Source of the DNA: Eucommia ulmoides
Taxonomy: Eukaryota; Streptophyta; Magnoliopsida; Garryales; Eucommiaceae
DNA length: 64,000 bases
NCBI GenBank assembly: GCA_016647705.1
Contig: CM028327.1
Location: forward strand, 41,164,017-41,228,016
Reading direction: 5' to 3'
Notes under the pieces: model-generated
What the model saw: only the letters and a program-made list of their open reading frames with translations
Databases searched by the model: none
Told to the model about the DNA's origin: nothing
Part shown: one piece after another, positions 49,274 to 61,300 of the stretch
Layout: every line of letters starts with the position of its first letter
How positions within the stretch are numbered: position 1 is the stretch's first letter
Made by a program: the position numbers and the translations under genes

Positions 49274-51955
49274 CTAAAAATTAGACAAGATGAACACAAT
49301 AACAAGCATTAGCCTGAAAATTGAAGGGATTACTAGATCTTCTGCAGTGTTTTCTCCAACTTGGATATGCTCAGCCACATTGAAATCACCTGTGGGAACA
49401 TTCAAATTATCAAAACTCAAGGACTAAGAGAAAATTAACTCACAATTAAGGGGGTAGAAAGTGTAATAGGGGAGTCTTCATGCACTAGGTTGCCTTTTAC
49501 CTCTTTTAGGACCATAGCTGCACCCTATGGCGATCGTCTCTCTCACGTCCTGAACGGTGGCCTTGTTGTAGAACTCGAAGTGGGTTAATATGCCTTCGAT
49601 GCAGTCGAGGACGAGGTGGGTTTCGCTCAGGCACGCGCCGCCGCAGTACTGTTCTGTGTATTCCAGCGGCACGTGGAGTTCTCCGCTCGCCGTCAGTCTA
49701 TAAGACTCCTCGCAGCTGCTGTAAATCTGGTTTTGTGCCACCAAAATGAAAAGAAAAGGGTGTAAATTGCACTTTCCACCCTCTAATTTTCCTAAATTTG
49801 CACTTTACATTTTTCCCCCAAAAAGTGAAGAAAAATCAAAATTTCCAAATTATTAGAAGGGACAATTGGTGATTAGTCCCAAATAGTAGGTGTAATATGT
49901 TATTAGTCCTATTTAAAATATAAGTTTTGCTTGCGTATTAGTCCTGCTTGGGCTCACGCCAGTTATATGTACCTGTGTAATATTAGTTACATGTTACAAA
50001 TTACATGTAACTAATTATATTACATGTACTTGTGTAATATTTATTACATTTGACAAATATTTTACATACAAATTATACATATATAACTACTATGGGAGTG
50101 CAACGCGTGTATTGGACCTTCCGCTTTTTTTAATGTAGGCGGAATTAAAACACAAGTTGCAATTACGTATGAGATTTTTTTTTTTAAAAAAGGTAAAAAC
50201 AGAAACACCCATATTAGAATTTATGATTTGAATTTTAAAATTTCTCGAATCCATATACGACTTCGAGATTGCACTATGATTGGTTGAAACATGAGCTTAT
50301 GATTTTTATTCAATTATAATAGGATTTTTTTGAGGTTTTTACCCCCCATGAAGTTTTAGAAAAACATCACATTAACCCCTTTATTTTAAATTTGAATATA
50401 TTAAATTCTGAAGTATCCAAGTCGTGTCGTGTCAGTTCAAATAGGTAATTTCGTTATTTTTTATAACGAAAATTAGCCACCTGTCAAACACATAATCACC
50501 CACGTGGGTGAATTCCATTATAAAAAATGACGAAATGGCTAATTTGACACGATTTGGATACTTTAAGATTTAATGTGTTTAAATTGAAACTTCAAAGGCA
50601 CAAAGTGCAAAAAGCTCGTGTGTTTTTTTTAAAGGAAAGATATTGGTGTAAAATACTATAAATAATAAAAGGCTAAATAACACTTTGCACCAGTTAAAGT
50701 TTGAGTGAAATCTCAAGGTGTCGCCTGATGTTTCAATTTTTGCAATGTACTCCCTAAAGTTTGAAATTTATCTCTAATTGGTCCGATCCAATTGACATGT
50801 TTCATCCATCTTAATTGCAAATCCACGTGCATCACACGTCTTAATTTTGTCTCCTAAAATTTCACGCAATTACGATGCACGTGTTGTTGTTCTGGCAAAT
50901 TACAATAGCCAAAGCGAGTCAATCAGACCAATTAGAGAAAAAAATCAAATTCCAGGGGGTATATATTGAGATAATGCTCGAATATTAGGGGCATAAAGTG
51001 CAATTTAGCCATAAAGTATGCATAGTATGAATATTATACTTGAAGTTTTGTCACTTTGCAGCCCTGAAATTTTGGAGAAATCTCACTTTAGCCCATGTAC
51101 TTTAAATTTGAACACATTAAACCCTAAAATATTCAAACTGTGTCTAGTCAGTCTAAATCGATAAATCCGTCATTTTTTTTTATATAACGGAAATCAGCCA
51201 CGTATTAAACACGAAATCACCCACGTGGGTGAACTCCGCTATAAAAAATGGCGGATGACTAACCTGACACGATTTGAATATTTTTGGCTTTAATCGGGTA
51301 AAATTGAAAAGATAGGGACTAAAGTGAGATTTCTCCAAAACTTTAGGGGTTCAAAGTGCAAAAATTCTTATTACTTACATAATGATCATTGAAACACAAC
51401 AAAGCTTTTGCAACAATATTAGCAGGATCAAAGCCTCCAACAGCTCCACCTCCTCCTACTCCTCCTGCAATTCCCCCACTTCCTCCTCCTCCTCCTCCTC
51501 CTCCTCCGCCACCGCCACCACCGCTGCCGCTGCCGCTGCCGCTGCCGCCTCCAGCAATTCCTCCACTTCCTGTTTGAGGCAGATTTCCTCCTGCAATTCC
51601 TCCAATTCCTGCTTGAGACCCATATTCATCTGCTTTTCCTGGGAAAAAAATTGAAAAAATAAATAAATAAAAAATCCAATTCTAGTCTCCAAACAAGCCT
51701 CTAGCGACAAATATTAAGTACCCGTTTGGCTCACCATCTAGAAATTCTATAAAATTGAATTTTTCAAACCGCAATTTAATCTTAATTCACTGTGCGCCAA
51801 ACAGGTACTAATCTTTTACACTAAACTACATATATTTATTGATTTTTTTATTTTTTTTTAAATTTGAATTTTTTACCTGGTTTGCAAAAAGAAATAAATA
51901 TAAATATCAAAACTGAAATTGAGAGCCATTGCCTAATGGTGAGAGAGAATGCCAT
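49274..51955 (-). CDS. Secreted glycine-rich protein with DUF7731-type domain, four exons
   Basis: I assembled this from splice sites: exon 1 51955-51877, exon 2 51638-51379, exon 3 49726-49501, exon 4 49389-49274, all introns GT-AG and phases consistent, giving 226 residues. Exon 1 encodes a signal peptide (MAFSLTIRQWLSISVLIFIF). Exon 2 is a Gly-rich low-complexity stretch ending in FDPANIVAKALLCFNDHY. Exons 3 and 4 carry the Cys-containing domain (YSSCEESY, YCGGACLSETHLVLDC, DVRETIAIGC, GDFNVAEHIQ). The C-terminus is hydrophobic (IFRLMLVIVFILSNF), suggesting a membrane or GPI-type anchor. The domain is a plant family of unknown function that I recall as DUF7731, sometimes annotated glycine-rich protein. 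A protein entering the secretory path and held at the cell surface is my inference. Intron 2 (1652 bp) is filled with three foldback MITEs, intron 1 holds a 91-bp MITE. A start six residues into another frame was not preferred because only this start gives a signal peptide. Confidence 0.85.
50336..50613. mobile_element. Foldback MITE, family 1, copy a (intron 2 of the DUF7731 gene)
   Basis: Imperfect palindrome over its length: TTTTTACCCCCCATGAAG and, inverted, TTTTTGCACTTTGTGCC start the arms, which share TATCCAAGTCGTGTC/TATCCAAATCGTGTC. The centre is the perfect palindrome CACCCACGTGGGTG (50497-50510). Confidence 0.7.
50671..51010. mobile_element. Foldback MITE, family 2 (intron 2)
   Basis: GGCTAAATAACACTTTGCACC pairs with the inverted end GGCTAAATTGCACTTTATGCC. 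Near the centre CACGTGCATC pairs with GATGCACGTG. ATAAA lies on both sides, a possible 5-bp duplication. Confidence 0.7.
51047..51366. mobile_element. Foldback MITE, family 1, copy b, next to the exon 2 splice donor
   Basis: Arms run from TTTTGTCACTTTGCAGCCC to the inverted TTTTTGCACTTTGAACCCC and meet at CACCCACGTGGGTG (51218-51231), the same centre as the copy at 50336. Its right end is about 11 bases inside the intron from the donor at 51378. Confidence 0.75.
51718..51808. mobile_element. 91-bp Harbinger-like MITE in intron 1
   Basis: Ends GTACCCGTTTGGCTCAC and, inverted, GTACCTGTTTGGCGCAC; TAA flanks both sides (51715-51717 and 51809-51811). Confidence 0.75.
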
Positions 51956-51956
51956 T

Positions 51957-51958
<2 letters not shown>

Positions 51959-51988
<30 letters not shown>
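51959..51988 (-). repeat. (GA)n directly before the DUF7731 gene start codon
   Basis: Fifteen GA units on the plus strand, giving a CT-rich leader on the coding strand that ends three bases before the ATG. Confidence 0.9.
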
Positions 51989-51990
<2 letters not shown>

Positions 51991-52023
51991 AAGCACAAAG
52001 CATGGCACGCATATATGGCTAAG

Positions 52024-52033
52024 TTATATATAA
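52024..52033 (-). promoter_or_regulatory. Possible TATA box of the DUF7731 gene
   Basis: TTATATATAA on the coding strand about 70-80 bases before the start codon. Spacing is short but workable for a short leader. Confidence 0.35.
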
Positions 52034-52206
52034 GTATTTCATGTCACCAAATATTGAGAAATAAAAGGTTGCTTTTTTTAATTCTTACCAACCCAAATTT
52101 CAAAATGACCAATTTGGAAAAACCCAAATCTTCATTTGAAAAAAAAAATAAAAAAATAAAAAATTTAGAGTTTTAAACTGTCCGCCAACCAGGTACTTAA
52201 AATTTA

Positions 52207-52540
52207 GGGTTAATTATACTTTTGCTCCCTATGTTTGGACCGAATTGCACTTTATATCCACGTGGTATTTTCGTCAATCACTCGCTCCCTGTGATAGATT
52301 TAAGTGTAACTGTTAAATGTTTAGTAGCATTGCATAAAATCATAAATTTACCCATATACCCAACCTGACCCAAGGTATAAATATCAATTAAAATCTAATA
52401 ATTTATTCATTTTGATTTTTTTAAGTTTGACCATTAACTTTAATCGAAAATGTAACCATATGCGGTAAGTGATGACAAAAATAACACAAAAGTATAAAGT
52501 GCAATTTGGTCAAATAATAGGGGGCAAAGTGTAATTAATC
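52207..52540. mobile_element. Foldback MITE, third type, upstream of the DUF7731 gene
   Basis: GGGTTAATTATACTTTTGCTCCC at the left and the inverted GATTAATTACACTTTGCCCCC at the right pair; the similarity continues through TTTGGACCGAATTGCACTTTATA / TTTGACCAAATTGCACTTTATA. The centre is AT-rich. Confidence 0.7.
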
Positions 52541-52781
52541 ATATATATATATATATTCACACACACGTATATGTATAAAGGGAGGGAGATTGAGGTAGAG
52601 GTGACTATGAGGAGAGGGGAGTTGGGGGAGCAAGTCACCAAACCTTTTACTTGGTCTTTTTTGTTTCTTCTGAGTGTTGGAACTCAAACCTAATTGTGCT
52701 TTCTTCCCATGCCTGCACGACAAGTTAAAAAAGAAGGGGGTAATTAATAGGGAGGGAAAGCACTATTGGCACTCTAAGGGC

Positions 52782-53041
52782 TTGTTTGGGCGAAGGAATT
52801 TTTAGGAAAAAAAAAAATTAATTCTTGAAAAGTGATTTCCGTTTGGCTATTTTAGAGAAGAACTCGTAAATCCTTCCAAATCAAGTATACCCAACGATCT
52901 TGAGATGAAAATTACATCAATAAAAATTAAATTTCAAAAGAAATAAAAAAAAATAGCAAATTTATAAATGGTGGAATTTAAAATTCAAAATTTCAAAATT
53001 TCGCGAATTTATCAAATTCCTCGTCGTCCAAACATAGCTTC
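52782..53041. mobile_element. MITE-like element downstream of the PPR gene
   Basis: GCTTGTTTGGGCGAAGGAATTT near 52782 pairs with the inverted GCTATGTTTGGACGACGAGGAATTT at the right. No clear target duplication, so ends are approximate. Confidence 0.5.
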
Positions 53042-53188
53042 AAGAACAAATATTTGCCCACTAATCTAGCTTTATGTGCTCTATACATAATCTTATAAAT
53101 CTACTTGCAACCAAATAATAATTTTGAATATGAAATACGAAAACTAACCTTGTTTTTTTTTGACTGAAAACAATGCCAAAGATGTGCT

Positions 53189-55330
53189 TCATCGAGGAAT
53201 CGGTTTTAAAGACAAACCCTTCTCTTCGTATTTCCTGAATATATCCCGTGCCTCTTCAAACCGATCCGATTTAACCAAACCATCGATAAATAAATCACAT
53301 GTTTGAGAATCCGGAAAACAACCATTTAATTCCATTGAGCCAAACAAGTCCATAGCTTCATCAAACCTCCGAGACTCACAAAATGCCTTGATAAAAGCAC
53401 TATAAGTAACATTATCGGGACTCAAATCCAACGCCAACATGTTCGAGAGAAGCCTCTGTGCCTTCTCAATCATATTCATTCGACAAAAGCCTTGAATTAG
53501 AGAATTAAAAGAGAAAACATCGGGTTTTATCCCATCATTTTTCATCTTTCTCAACAATCTCATCGATTTACCGATATCCCCAATCAAACACAACGATCGG
53601 ATCAGGATATTGTATGTAATAGCATTTGGAGAAACACCCCAATTTACCATCTCCTCAAAACAATCATAAGCATCATCAAGCTTGTTTGCATGACAAAGAC
53701 CGTCAATTATTGAACTAAACGTGAAGATATCCGGTTTTAAATCATTTTCCAAGAGCAATTTCAACATCTCCCTTGCTTCACCTATGTCCCCAACCTTACA
53801 ATAGCCACTTATCATGGTATTGAAAGTGATGGTATTAGGAGAAACACCTCTTTTAAGCATATCCCGAAGTGTGTTCTTGGCTCTATCCATCATTTGAGCT
53901 TTGGAGAAGCAATCGATAATCATGTTATAAGAGCAAACATTCGATACAAGTTTATCGTGAAAGATTTGAGTTAAATAACAGTTTCCCCCCTCTACTTTTC
54001 CTTTATTGTATAAAGCCTCAATGAGATTTAGATAAATATTGAACCCCGGCTTCAAATTTTGATCAATTAAGCTATCGAGTATCTCACAAGTCTCATCAAG
54101 ATCCAATTTTTTGATCAAACAAGTCATAGTGATGTTAATCGTTGAACTATTGGGCTTATAGCCTCTCTCCAAGCATTTCTTCAAAAACAAAGCCAATTCC
54201 TTAGCCAAAAAATGATTAGAGAGGGAATGCAATATAGAATCACAAGCCATTTTAGGCAAAATGGGTTCATTATAAACAAATTTAGACAACAATTCGTATG
54301 CCTCGTTTGGAGGCAAAGAGCGAAAGACCCCATTAACCAATGATCTAAATGTGGCTTCGTTGGGGCTCACATTTTTCTCCTTCATTCTCTCAAGAACCCT
54401 AAAGGCTTCATCAACTCTTTTCGCATTGCAATAACCGTCAATCAGGATTGAATAAGTAAACACGTTGGGCAAAAACTTTAATTTCTCCATTTGTTTTACT
54501 AAACGAAGCGCCTCATCCATTACACCGCCCTTGCAAACTCCATGGATGAGGATATTATAGGTAAACCTATCGGGAATACAATTATCCACTCGCATTTGTT
54601 GGAATTTTAGATAAGCCATGTCAACCGAATTCGATTTCACCAATGCATCAATAACTGCATTATATAACCTAGTACTCGGATCAAGACCCATATATGAAAT
54701 CTGTTCGAAAACCTCAGAAATGTATTTTGCAAGCCCTAATCTTCCCCAACTGCCAACAAGAACACAGAGAAAATCCTCTGTAATCCGACACCCGGAGTTC
54801 CTAATGTCTTGAATCAAATCGGCTGTCAAAAGAACAGGGCCTTTCCTGTTGAGGGCATTAGCTAAAACAGCACGAATCGATTGATTCTTGGCGAATAAAG
54901 GGTTGATATTCAAAACCCAGACGTAAAATCTCAATGGGTGTAATGGGTTTTCTAAATTTTGGATCACACTCGCAATTAATCGAGCATTCAGGGTAAGCCT
55001 TTTGGCTTTTAGCTCGTGGTTGAGCAGCAAATACCAGTCATTTCTTGAGAGGATCCTAGAGATGTAGTGATGATCGATTGTGTTTAATCGTGATTTGTGT
55101 TTGTTGAATTGATTGATAGAGGAAATACCTGTTGATTTGCCTTCGATTCGGTTGCTGGTAGTAGGGTTTGAATCGAGAGGTATTGGAGAGTTGATCTCCG
55201 GAAGGTTGTTTCTATTGGGTTTTCTCTGATTCAATGTCTTCTCCGGGAGGTTTCCGATTGCCGGCGAAACCCTATAAGCCGAAGCCGAAGCCGACGAAGA
55301 AAGCCCTCTCATGTCCCTTCGACGGAGCAA
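53189..55330 (-). CDS. PPR40: Pentatricopeptide repeat protein, P class, mitochondrial PPR40-like
   Basis: One intronless frame of 713 residues, normal for plant PPR genes. The first ~90 residues are Ser/Arg/Asn-rich with few acidic residues, as in a mitochondrial presequence. Then follow about fourteen 35-residue P-type repeats, from about residue 200 to 690, recognisable by forms such as YNAVIDALVKSN, FTYNILIHGVCKGG, ITFNTMISGYCKVGD, ITYNILIRSLCLIGD and FSFNSLIQGFCRMN. No E, E+ or DYW C-terminal extension is present, so an RNA-binding role in organelle RNA processing, stability or translation, not C-to-U editing, is expected. The segment GSWGRLGLAKY with the repeats after it resembles Arabidopsis At3g16890 (PPR40, reported as linked to mitochondrial complex III); this orthology is from memory. 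The start at 55330 is the first Met; Met7 is an alternative. Frame is intact. Confidence 0.93.
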   Translation of the reverse strand: MLRRRDMRGLSSSASASAYRVSPAIGNLPEKTLNQRKPNRNNLPEINSPIPLDSNPTTSNRIEGKSTGISSINQFNKHKSRLNTIDHHYISRILSRNDWYLLLNHELKAKRLTLNARLIASVIQNLENPLHPLRFYVWVLNINPLFAKNQSIRAVLANALNRKGPVLLTADLIQDIRNSGCRITEDFLCVLVGSWGRLGLAKYISEVFEQISYMGLDPSTRLYNAVIDALVKSNSVDMAYLKFQQMRVDNCIPDRFTYNILIHGVCKGGVMDEALRLVKQMEKLKFLPNVFTYSILIDGYCNAKRVDEAFRVLERMKEKNVSPNEATFRSLVNGVFRSLPPNEAYELLSKFVYNEPILPKMACDSILHSLSNHFLAKELALFLKKCLERGYKPNSSTINITMTCLIKKLDLDETCEILDSLIDQNLKPGFNIYLNLIEALYNKGKVEGGNCYLTQIFHDKLVSNVCSYNMIIDCFSKAQMMDRAKNTLRDMLKRGVSPNTITFNTMISGYCKVGDIGEAREMLKLLLENDLKPDIFTFSSIIDGLCHANKLDDAYDCFEEMVNWGVSPNAITYNILIRSLCLIGDIGKSMRLLRKMKNDGIKPDVFSFNSLIQGFCRMNMIEKAQRLLSNMLALDLSPDNVTYSAFIKAFCESRRFDEAMDLFGSMELNGCFPDSQTCDLFIDGLVKSDRFEEARDIFRKYEEKGLSLKPIPR

Positions 55331-55591
55331 ATTGCGATTGCAGCGTCACTGCCAGTGTGGAAGATGATGATGATGAACTAACGACAGTTCAACTCGAATC
55401 TACGAGTAATCTAACCCAACTAAATCGAAATAGTTGATTTTAAAACCAATTAAATGGATTTGTTTTGAAATTGGAAATCAAAATGATTTTAATTTTGGTT
55501 TTAGTTTTAGAAAAATAACTTAGAAATCGAATTGTGTAATGGTATTTTAGATATATTTTTACTATATTAATTTTGGTTTTTGAATAGTAAC

Positions 55592-56179
55592 TGATGATGC
55601 CTGAAAATGGATCATCGGATACGTCATTCCTAAGATCCGGGAGCGGTGGACTGTTAGGGTTATCCCACTTTCTCTCGGTCTGATTCTTGCATAATCATCC
55701 ACTGCGTGTGGACTTGCTAACGTTGCACCTTCGGTGTGAGAATCAGTCGATGGTACAGAGAGAATATGGTAAAGCAATAAGTGTAAGATCTTGTGTATTG
55801 CGTAGTAGTAGGGTTTCACATCCTTTGGGGGTACTGATCTTTATATATGGATGGAGGAGACACGTTTGGTAAGTCTCTCCTATTCTTTGCACACCATTAT
55901 GGTGATTGTGCGAATTTTGGTCCTATTACCATAGAGATGGTTGTGATTTTGGGAGGAGTTTGTGGAGCCGTTATCGTGGTAAAGTAACAATACCTTCCTC
56001 TCTAGGGGAGGCAGCTCAGACTGCCTTTGGAGTTGGAGTATCGTGGGACTCACACCCGAGGAGGTGTGACTCAAGTTGGTCTGGAGACAAAGCCTGACCG
56101 ATACTAGAGTTCTCGGACCAATCGCGTGCTCGAGGACATATAGCGCCCTTTTAGCTTCTGATCAAATTTCTCCTTATCA
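55592..56179. mobile_element. Solo LTR, 588 bp
   Basis: TGATGATGCCTG to CTCCTTATCA with GTAAC exactly on both sides (55587-55591 and 56180-56184). It holds a TATATATGG box at about 55843 and lies about 260 bases upstream of the PPR gene start. Class not determined; TGATG...ATCA ends occur in gypsy LTRs. The short frames within are not genes. Confidence 0.85.
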
Positions 56180-56184
56180 GTAAC

Positions 56185-57022
56185 CGTGAAATAGAACCAC
56201 ATAATCGGTATTTTAGATATATTTTTATTATATATATTACTCTCACCTTTTTTATTTATTTATATTTTCTTTTTATTTTTGTTTATATATAAAAAATAAC
56301 AGTTCACGATATTGCATAAAATTAAAAGATTTGATTTTAAAACTGTATTTTAAAAAGTCGACGGTTTTGGTTTTGGGTTTGGTATATACCTAACGGTTTT
56401 GGTTTTGGTTTCTAGTGAAACCAGCCCAAAATCGAATTGTTTCCATTCCTAGCGCAGAAACATCCATAAATAAATTATTACGGTTTTATATATATAATGC
56501 TTTGGATTAGTGTGAGAGGAACGAATGGTTAAGATTGAAATTTACACAAATAAATAAATGTAATATGTGCTTTTATGGAGCTATTGGTCACACCCTATTT
56601 TTGAGATTGTTAAATTAAATTATATTCTGTATTTTTTAATTTTTATATTTATATTTAATTAATTATTTTTTATTCCTTATCTTTTTTCACTTCTAAATTA
56701 AAAAATCAATATACTACCTTTTTAAACACGGAGAATCCCTAGTTTATGTATACAAACTTAATCAACACCTGATTTGATAACAAATAAACATAAAATTTTA
56801 TTTAGTATTTTTTTTTTTCACAATTACAATCCAATACTAATTAAATGATCCTTTGATCATCACTCCAAATCCTGTACTAATTAATAATTATTTTTATTTA
56901 GAGATATACCGGTTTTCCTTTGTATATCTTCCAATAATCAATCATATATTATCCATTTATTTTACACTTGCATGAATACTCATATCTTTAAAGGGGTATA
57001 ATGGTCATTTCATAATTTTTTA
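56185..57022. other. Intergenic AT-rich DNA with a dispersed repeat
   Basis: The part 56185-56450 (GGTATTTTAGATATATTTTTATTATATATATTAC, GGTTTTGGTTTTGG words) resembles 58040-58300 in the beta-xylosidase intron and partly 55540-55586 on the other side of the solo LTR, so a repeat of this kind was there before the LTR inserted. The rest is AT-rich 3' flank. Confidence 0.45.
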
Positions 57023-58342
57023 TCAAGCCTTGATCTCCTCCAAAGTTGCTTCCAGGGAGATGGAATGCTTCATATCACCAATGTGTAGGCTGTGTTCACC
57101 CATTGGAATTCTCCTAATTCCAAATTTGTCCACAACACTAAGCTGCTTACAAGCGTCGATTTCAATCTGGACGGTTCGTTTGCCCCCTGCCGCCACGTGG
57201 ACACTATTGAACCCCACGAGCTGTTTGTTTGGGGCCCACACTCCTTCCGGTGGGGTAGAGAACACCAAAAGAGTGTGGGTCCCGTCTAGTGATCCGGTGT
57301 TTTGCACATCCACGTGGACTTGCAAGGCCAACGCGTGGCAGTTTGTGCGTGTGACTCTCACGGCATTACCGAAGGTGGTTGAGTTTTTTAGGGAGGCAAG
57401 GGGTATTGCGAGGGCGGTTGGTGCGTGGGCTAACGAGTGGTGAAAAGTGGTGTAGCTGAGGCCGTGGCCGAAGGGAAAGACGACGGGGCCGTTGTAGAAG
57501 CGGTAGGTCCGGCCTGGGTAGCCCCTTGTCGGGTTGGGTCTAAGGTCCATGGTTGTCATTGGGACCTTGCGTAAATAGTCCTGTGGATACCATGTCATTG
57601 GTAACTTACCACCTGAAAAAAGTATTACTTGTGATTAGGCAATTAACACTTGAAAGCTAAGGCTCCCTTTGTTTAGTATTTTTATTCTTAAATTCATGTT
57701 CAATTTCAAAAATTGAGAATGAAAAATTAGGAAAAAATCTATTTTTATTTTATTTTTATTATATTTTTAGAAAGAAAATAAAAGAACAAAACACAAACAT
57801 TCAATTTTTTGCGTAAATTCCAATTTTTTTTTCAAAAAAAAATTATTATTTGATAATGATTAGAGATAGCAATTTAACTCAAATCTGCGGGTATCCGAAT
57901 CAAATCAAACTGAACAGTTCGATATTGAAACCGACTAAATAGTTTAGTTACGGTCTTGGTTTCTTAATAGAACACCAAAACAATTTTGATTTTTGTTTTC
58001 GTTTTGGCATAGTAACAATAAAACTGAACCACGTAACCAGTATTTTAGATCTATTTTTATTATATATATTACTTTCATATTTTATTTATTTATATTTTGA
58101 CCCTTAGTGTGTTTGTATATATTATTGGGTTAATTTTAGGATTTTTTCTTTCATTCTTTCTTCAGCACTCAGCAACCCATATTTATGTTTCGGTTTTAAT
58201 TTTGGTTTTATGTAAAATTAAAAAACGTTAACTGTTTCGCGGTTTTCATTTTGCATTAAAATGAAACGGTTCGGTTTTCAAATCGTTCCCAAATTTTCTT
58301 GAAACATAAATAAAAATGGTAGAACAAAAAAACATCGAAATT

Positions 58343-58382
<40 letters not shown>

Positions 58383-61300
58383 AAACAAAAACACCGTATA
58401 CCTGGATTGGTAGTTCCAAATAGAATATCAGCAATGGCAGTTCCTCCAGCCTGTCCAGGGTAACCAGCCCATAGAATAGCACCCACTCGAGGGTCATTCT
58501 TAGCAAAGGAAACATCGATAGGACCACCGGACATGATGACCAACACCATCGGACCTCTGGAAGCCATGGCAACCCTAGTCACTAACTCTTGTTGGTGTCC
58601 AGGCAAAAGGACACTGGTGCGGTCTCTGGCTTCCGCTTCGATAGACTGGTCTAAGCCCACTACTAGAACTGTGGCATCTGCCTGTCGGGCGGCCACCTCG
58701 GCAGCCCCAAAGAGGTTATTCTGAGTACATGCAACGGTGGTGCAACCAACTTGATGAATTGTCTTAACATATCTTGCTATGCCTTGTAATGGGGTGGTGT
58801 AACCACATGCAATTCCTACGACAGAGTAATGTTAAATTCACAAATAGTGATAAAATTATACATAAAGGGCTAATGGATCAAAATCGAAATGGGCCTAAAT
58901 GAAAATAATGCATATTGTATAAAGTGTGATGAATAAGTAAATTAGCCAGTGTGATGAATAAGTAATTATTAATTCAGACTGAGAAACTATGACCTATAAT
59001 GATGTAACATTTGAAATGGTCAATTAGTTAATTCATTCTCCCTAAATCAAAAGGAATTAGTTTTGAATTTTGCTTATATATGCATGCTAATTACAATTTT
59101 AATAAATTACTCAATATTGATTAACTTATTCTCACAACAAAAGGTATTTGGTCAATATCATACCAATATCTCAAGTGTTTTTTCTAACTTTTGTAGGTTT
59201 TGATCAGTGAAGTTGAGAGCTGACATCATTAACGAAATTCCAACGTTATCAAATGGTTCACGTAAAATTGTAGACAACATGGCGTGTTAGTGATTTGATT
59301 GGTTTAAAGTTAGGATGTGTTGATATTTTATTTTAATTTCAGAATATAAAGAGGTTTTTACACTTTGCACCTTTGAAGTTATGGAGAAATCCCACTTTCG
59401 AACATGTACTTTTAATTTGAATATATTAAATTCTAAAATATTCAAATCGTATCAAGTTAGTTCCAATTGATAATTTCGTCATTTTTATGACGAAAATAAG
59501 TCACATGTCAAATAGGAAATCATTTATAAAAAAGGCAGAAGAACTAACTTGACACGGTTTAGATATTTCAAGATTTAATGTTTTCAAATTGAAAGAATAG
59601 GGACTAAATTGAAATTTCTCTGAAACCTTAGGTGTGCAAGGTGCAAAAAGCTCTAATATAAAATTTGTGATACCAAACACTCCCTAACAATTTTACTTAC
59701 TTTTCATTTTCAATTTCAAGATTAACCTTAATTTAAAAAAATAAAAATAAAAATTGATAAAATGTTAATGAAAAACTAAATACAAAATATTTTCGATTTT
59801 CAAAAATACAAAATATAAATATAACTATTCTCTTTTTTAATCATTCACATCATTTTTACTATTTAATTTTTCAATAAACTTTTAATAAAATAAAAAATCA
59901 CAATTTTTAAATCAAACCAATTCTCACAATCTTCAAAAAAATCCTTTAAAAAATTTTAAAAATTATTTTCGAAAACTAAATCAAACAAAACATATTTCTT
60001 TTTCTCAAGGCTTACCGGCATAGTTGCCAATCATGGTGACGGTAACATCGGAATTGGGGCCGATGACGGCAACCGTCCGGTGACGGGTGATGGATAGCGG
60101 CAGTGTTCGTCCTTTGTTTTGTAGGAGAACAATTCCTTGACGGGCCGCTTCGAGGGCCAGTTGATTATGGGCCGGATCGCAAACAACAGTCGGGCCGAGA
60201 TTTCCATAGGGTTGTCTATCTCCATCATATAGGCCCAAACGCATTTGGACTGTAAGAGTATTGGTCAAGGCCCGGTCAACGTCGGCCTCCATGAGTTTAC
60301 CGCTACGAATGGCGGATTCTGTGTAGATGGCTAAGAAAGGCCCGCAATCCAAATCCAAACCTGTAAAAGCCCATTTAACTAGCCCTTAATATAATTTTTC
60401 CTCAATTAAAAAATAAAAAAATTGACACCATTTTACTTAATTTTCATTGAAATTTCATTATTTTACTTATTTTTTTTAAAATAATAAATTCCTTTTAAAA
60501 AAAGGATTCTTGGGATTATTTTTGTCCCATAAAATCCACCCTATAATCAATTTTTTTAGAAATTCAAAATTATTGTATCACATAAAAGTCATTGTAATAA
60601 AAATAAAAATCGGTGCAGTGAATTTAGACTTTTAACAGAATTATTGGATTTCTAAAAAAATTATTGTACCGAGTGAGTTAGATCAATTGTGAATTGAAAA
60701 TTTTGGGTTATCGCAAAAGAAAAAAAACATATATTTTTTTAATTATTTATTTTATTTTTGATAATTTTTTATTAAAAAAATGTATAAAAAAATTGATATT
60801 TGTAGTACAAGAGATTCCCTTAGGATAAAGACACTAAATTAATTTTCTAATTTACAAGCATAAAAGGATAGTAAATAATATATAAAAAAAAATAGCCAAT
60901 TAAATACATAAAATATAATTAAATTTAATTGTTTTTGAAGTAGAGGTGTGAATTTTTTGGACTATAATTTTTTCTCCATAAATTTTTCGTAATCCAATTC
61001 ATCCATCAATTCCTATTAAATCAATATCGACCCTTCACAAAAAAGATATCTAAAAAAAGTATCATAATTTATTATATAGATTTTTGTTATTCTTATAATA
61101 ATTAATTGTTAAAACAATTAGAATAATTAAAATTGAAAAGTACCATAATTTTCCTTAATTTAATAAAAATCTCATATTTTTTAAATTGCTAAAAAATGGG
61201 AAAAAAAATGATGTTTCAAGTATTTTTTATACAATTTTCTTTATTGAAATTTAAAATTGAAATAAAAATACGAGAACAATTGTCTTATGTTTTTGTGGAT

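Noticed and set aside
51456-51710. Minus-strand frame with poly-Ala and poly-Glu
   Set aside because: Wrong frame of exon 2 of the DUF7731 gene; the splice-consistent frame is Gly-rich.
52535-52723. Minus-strand frame between the DUF7731 and PPR genes
   Set aside because: No similarity recognised and it runs into a TATATA and CACACA stretch.
55562-56097. Short frames upstream of the PPR gene, possible rDNA-like look
   Set aside because: The region is a solo LTR with exact GTAAC duplications.
57030-57443. Plus-strand frame of 137 residues
   Set aside because: Antisense shadow of the last beta-xylosidase exon.
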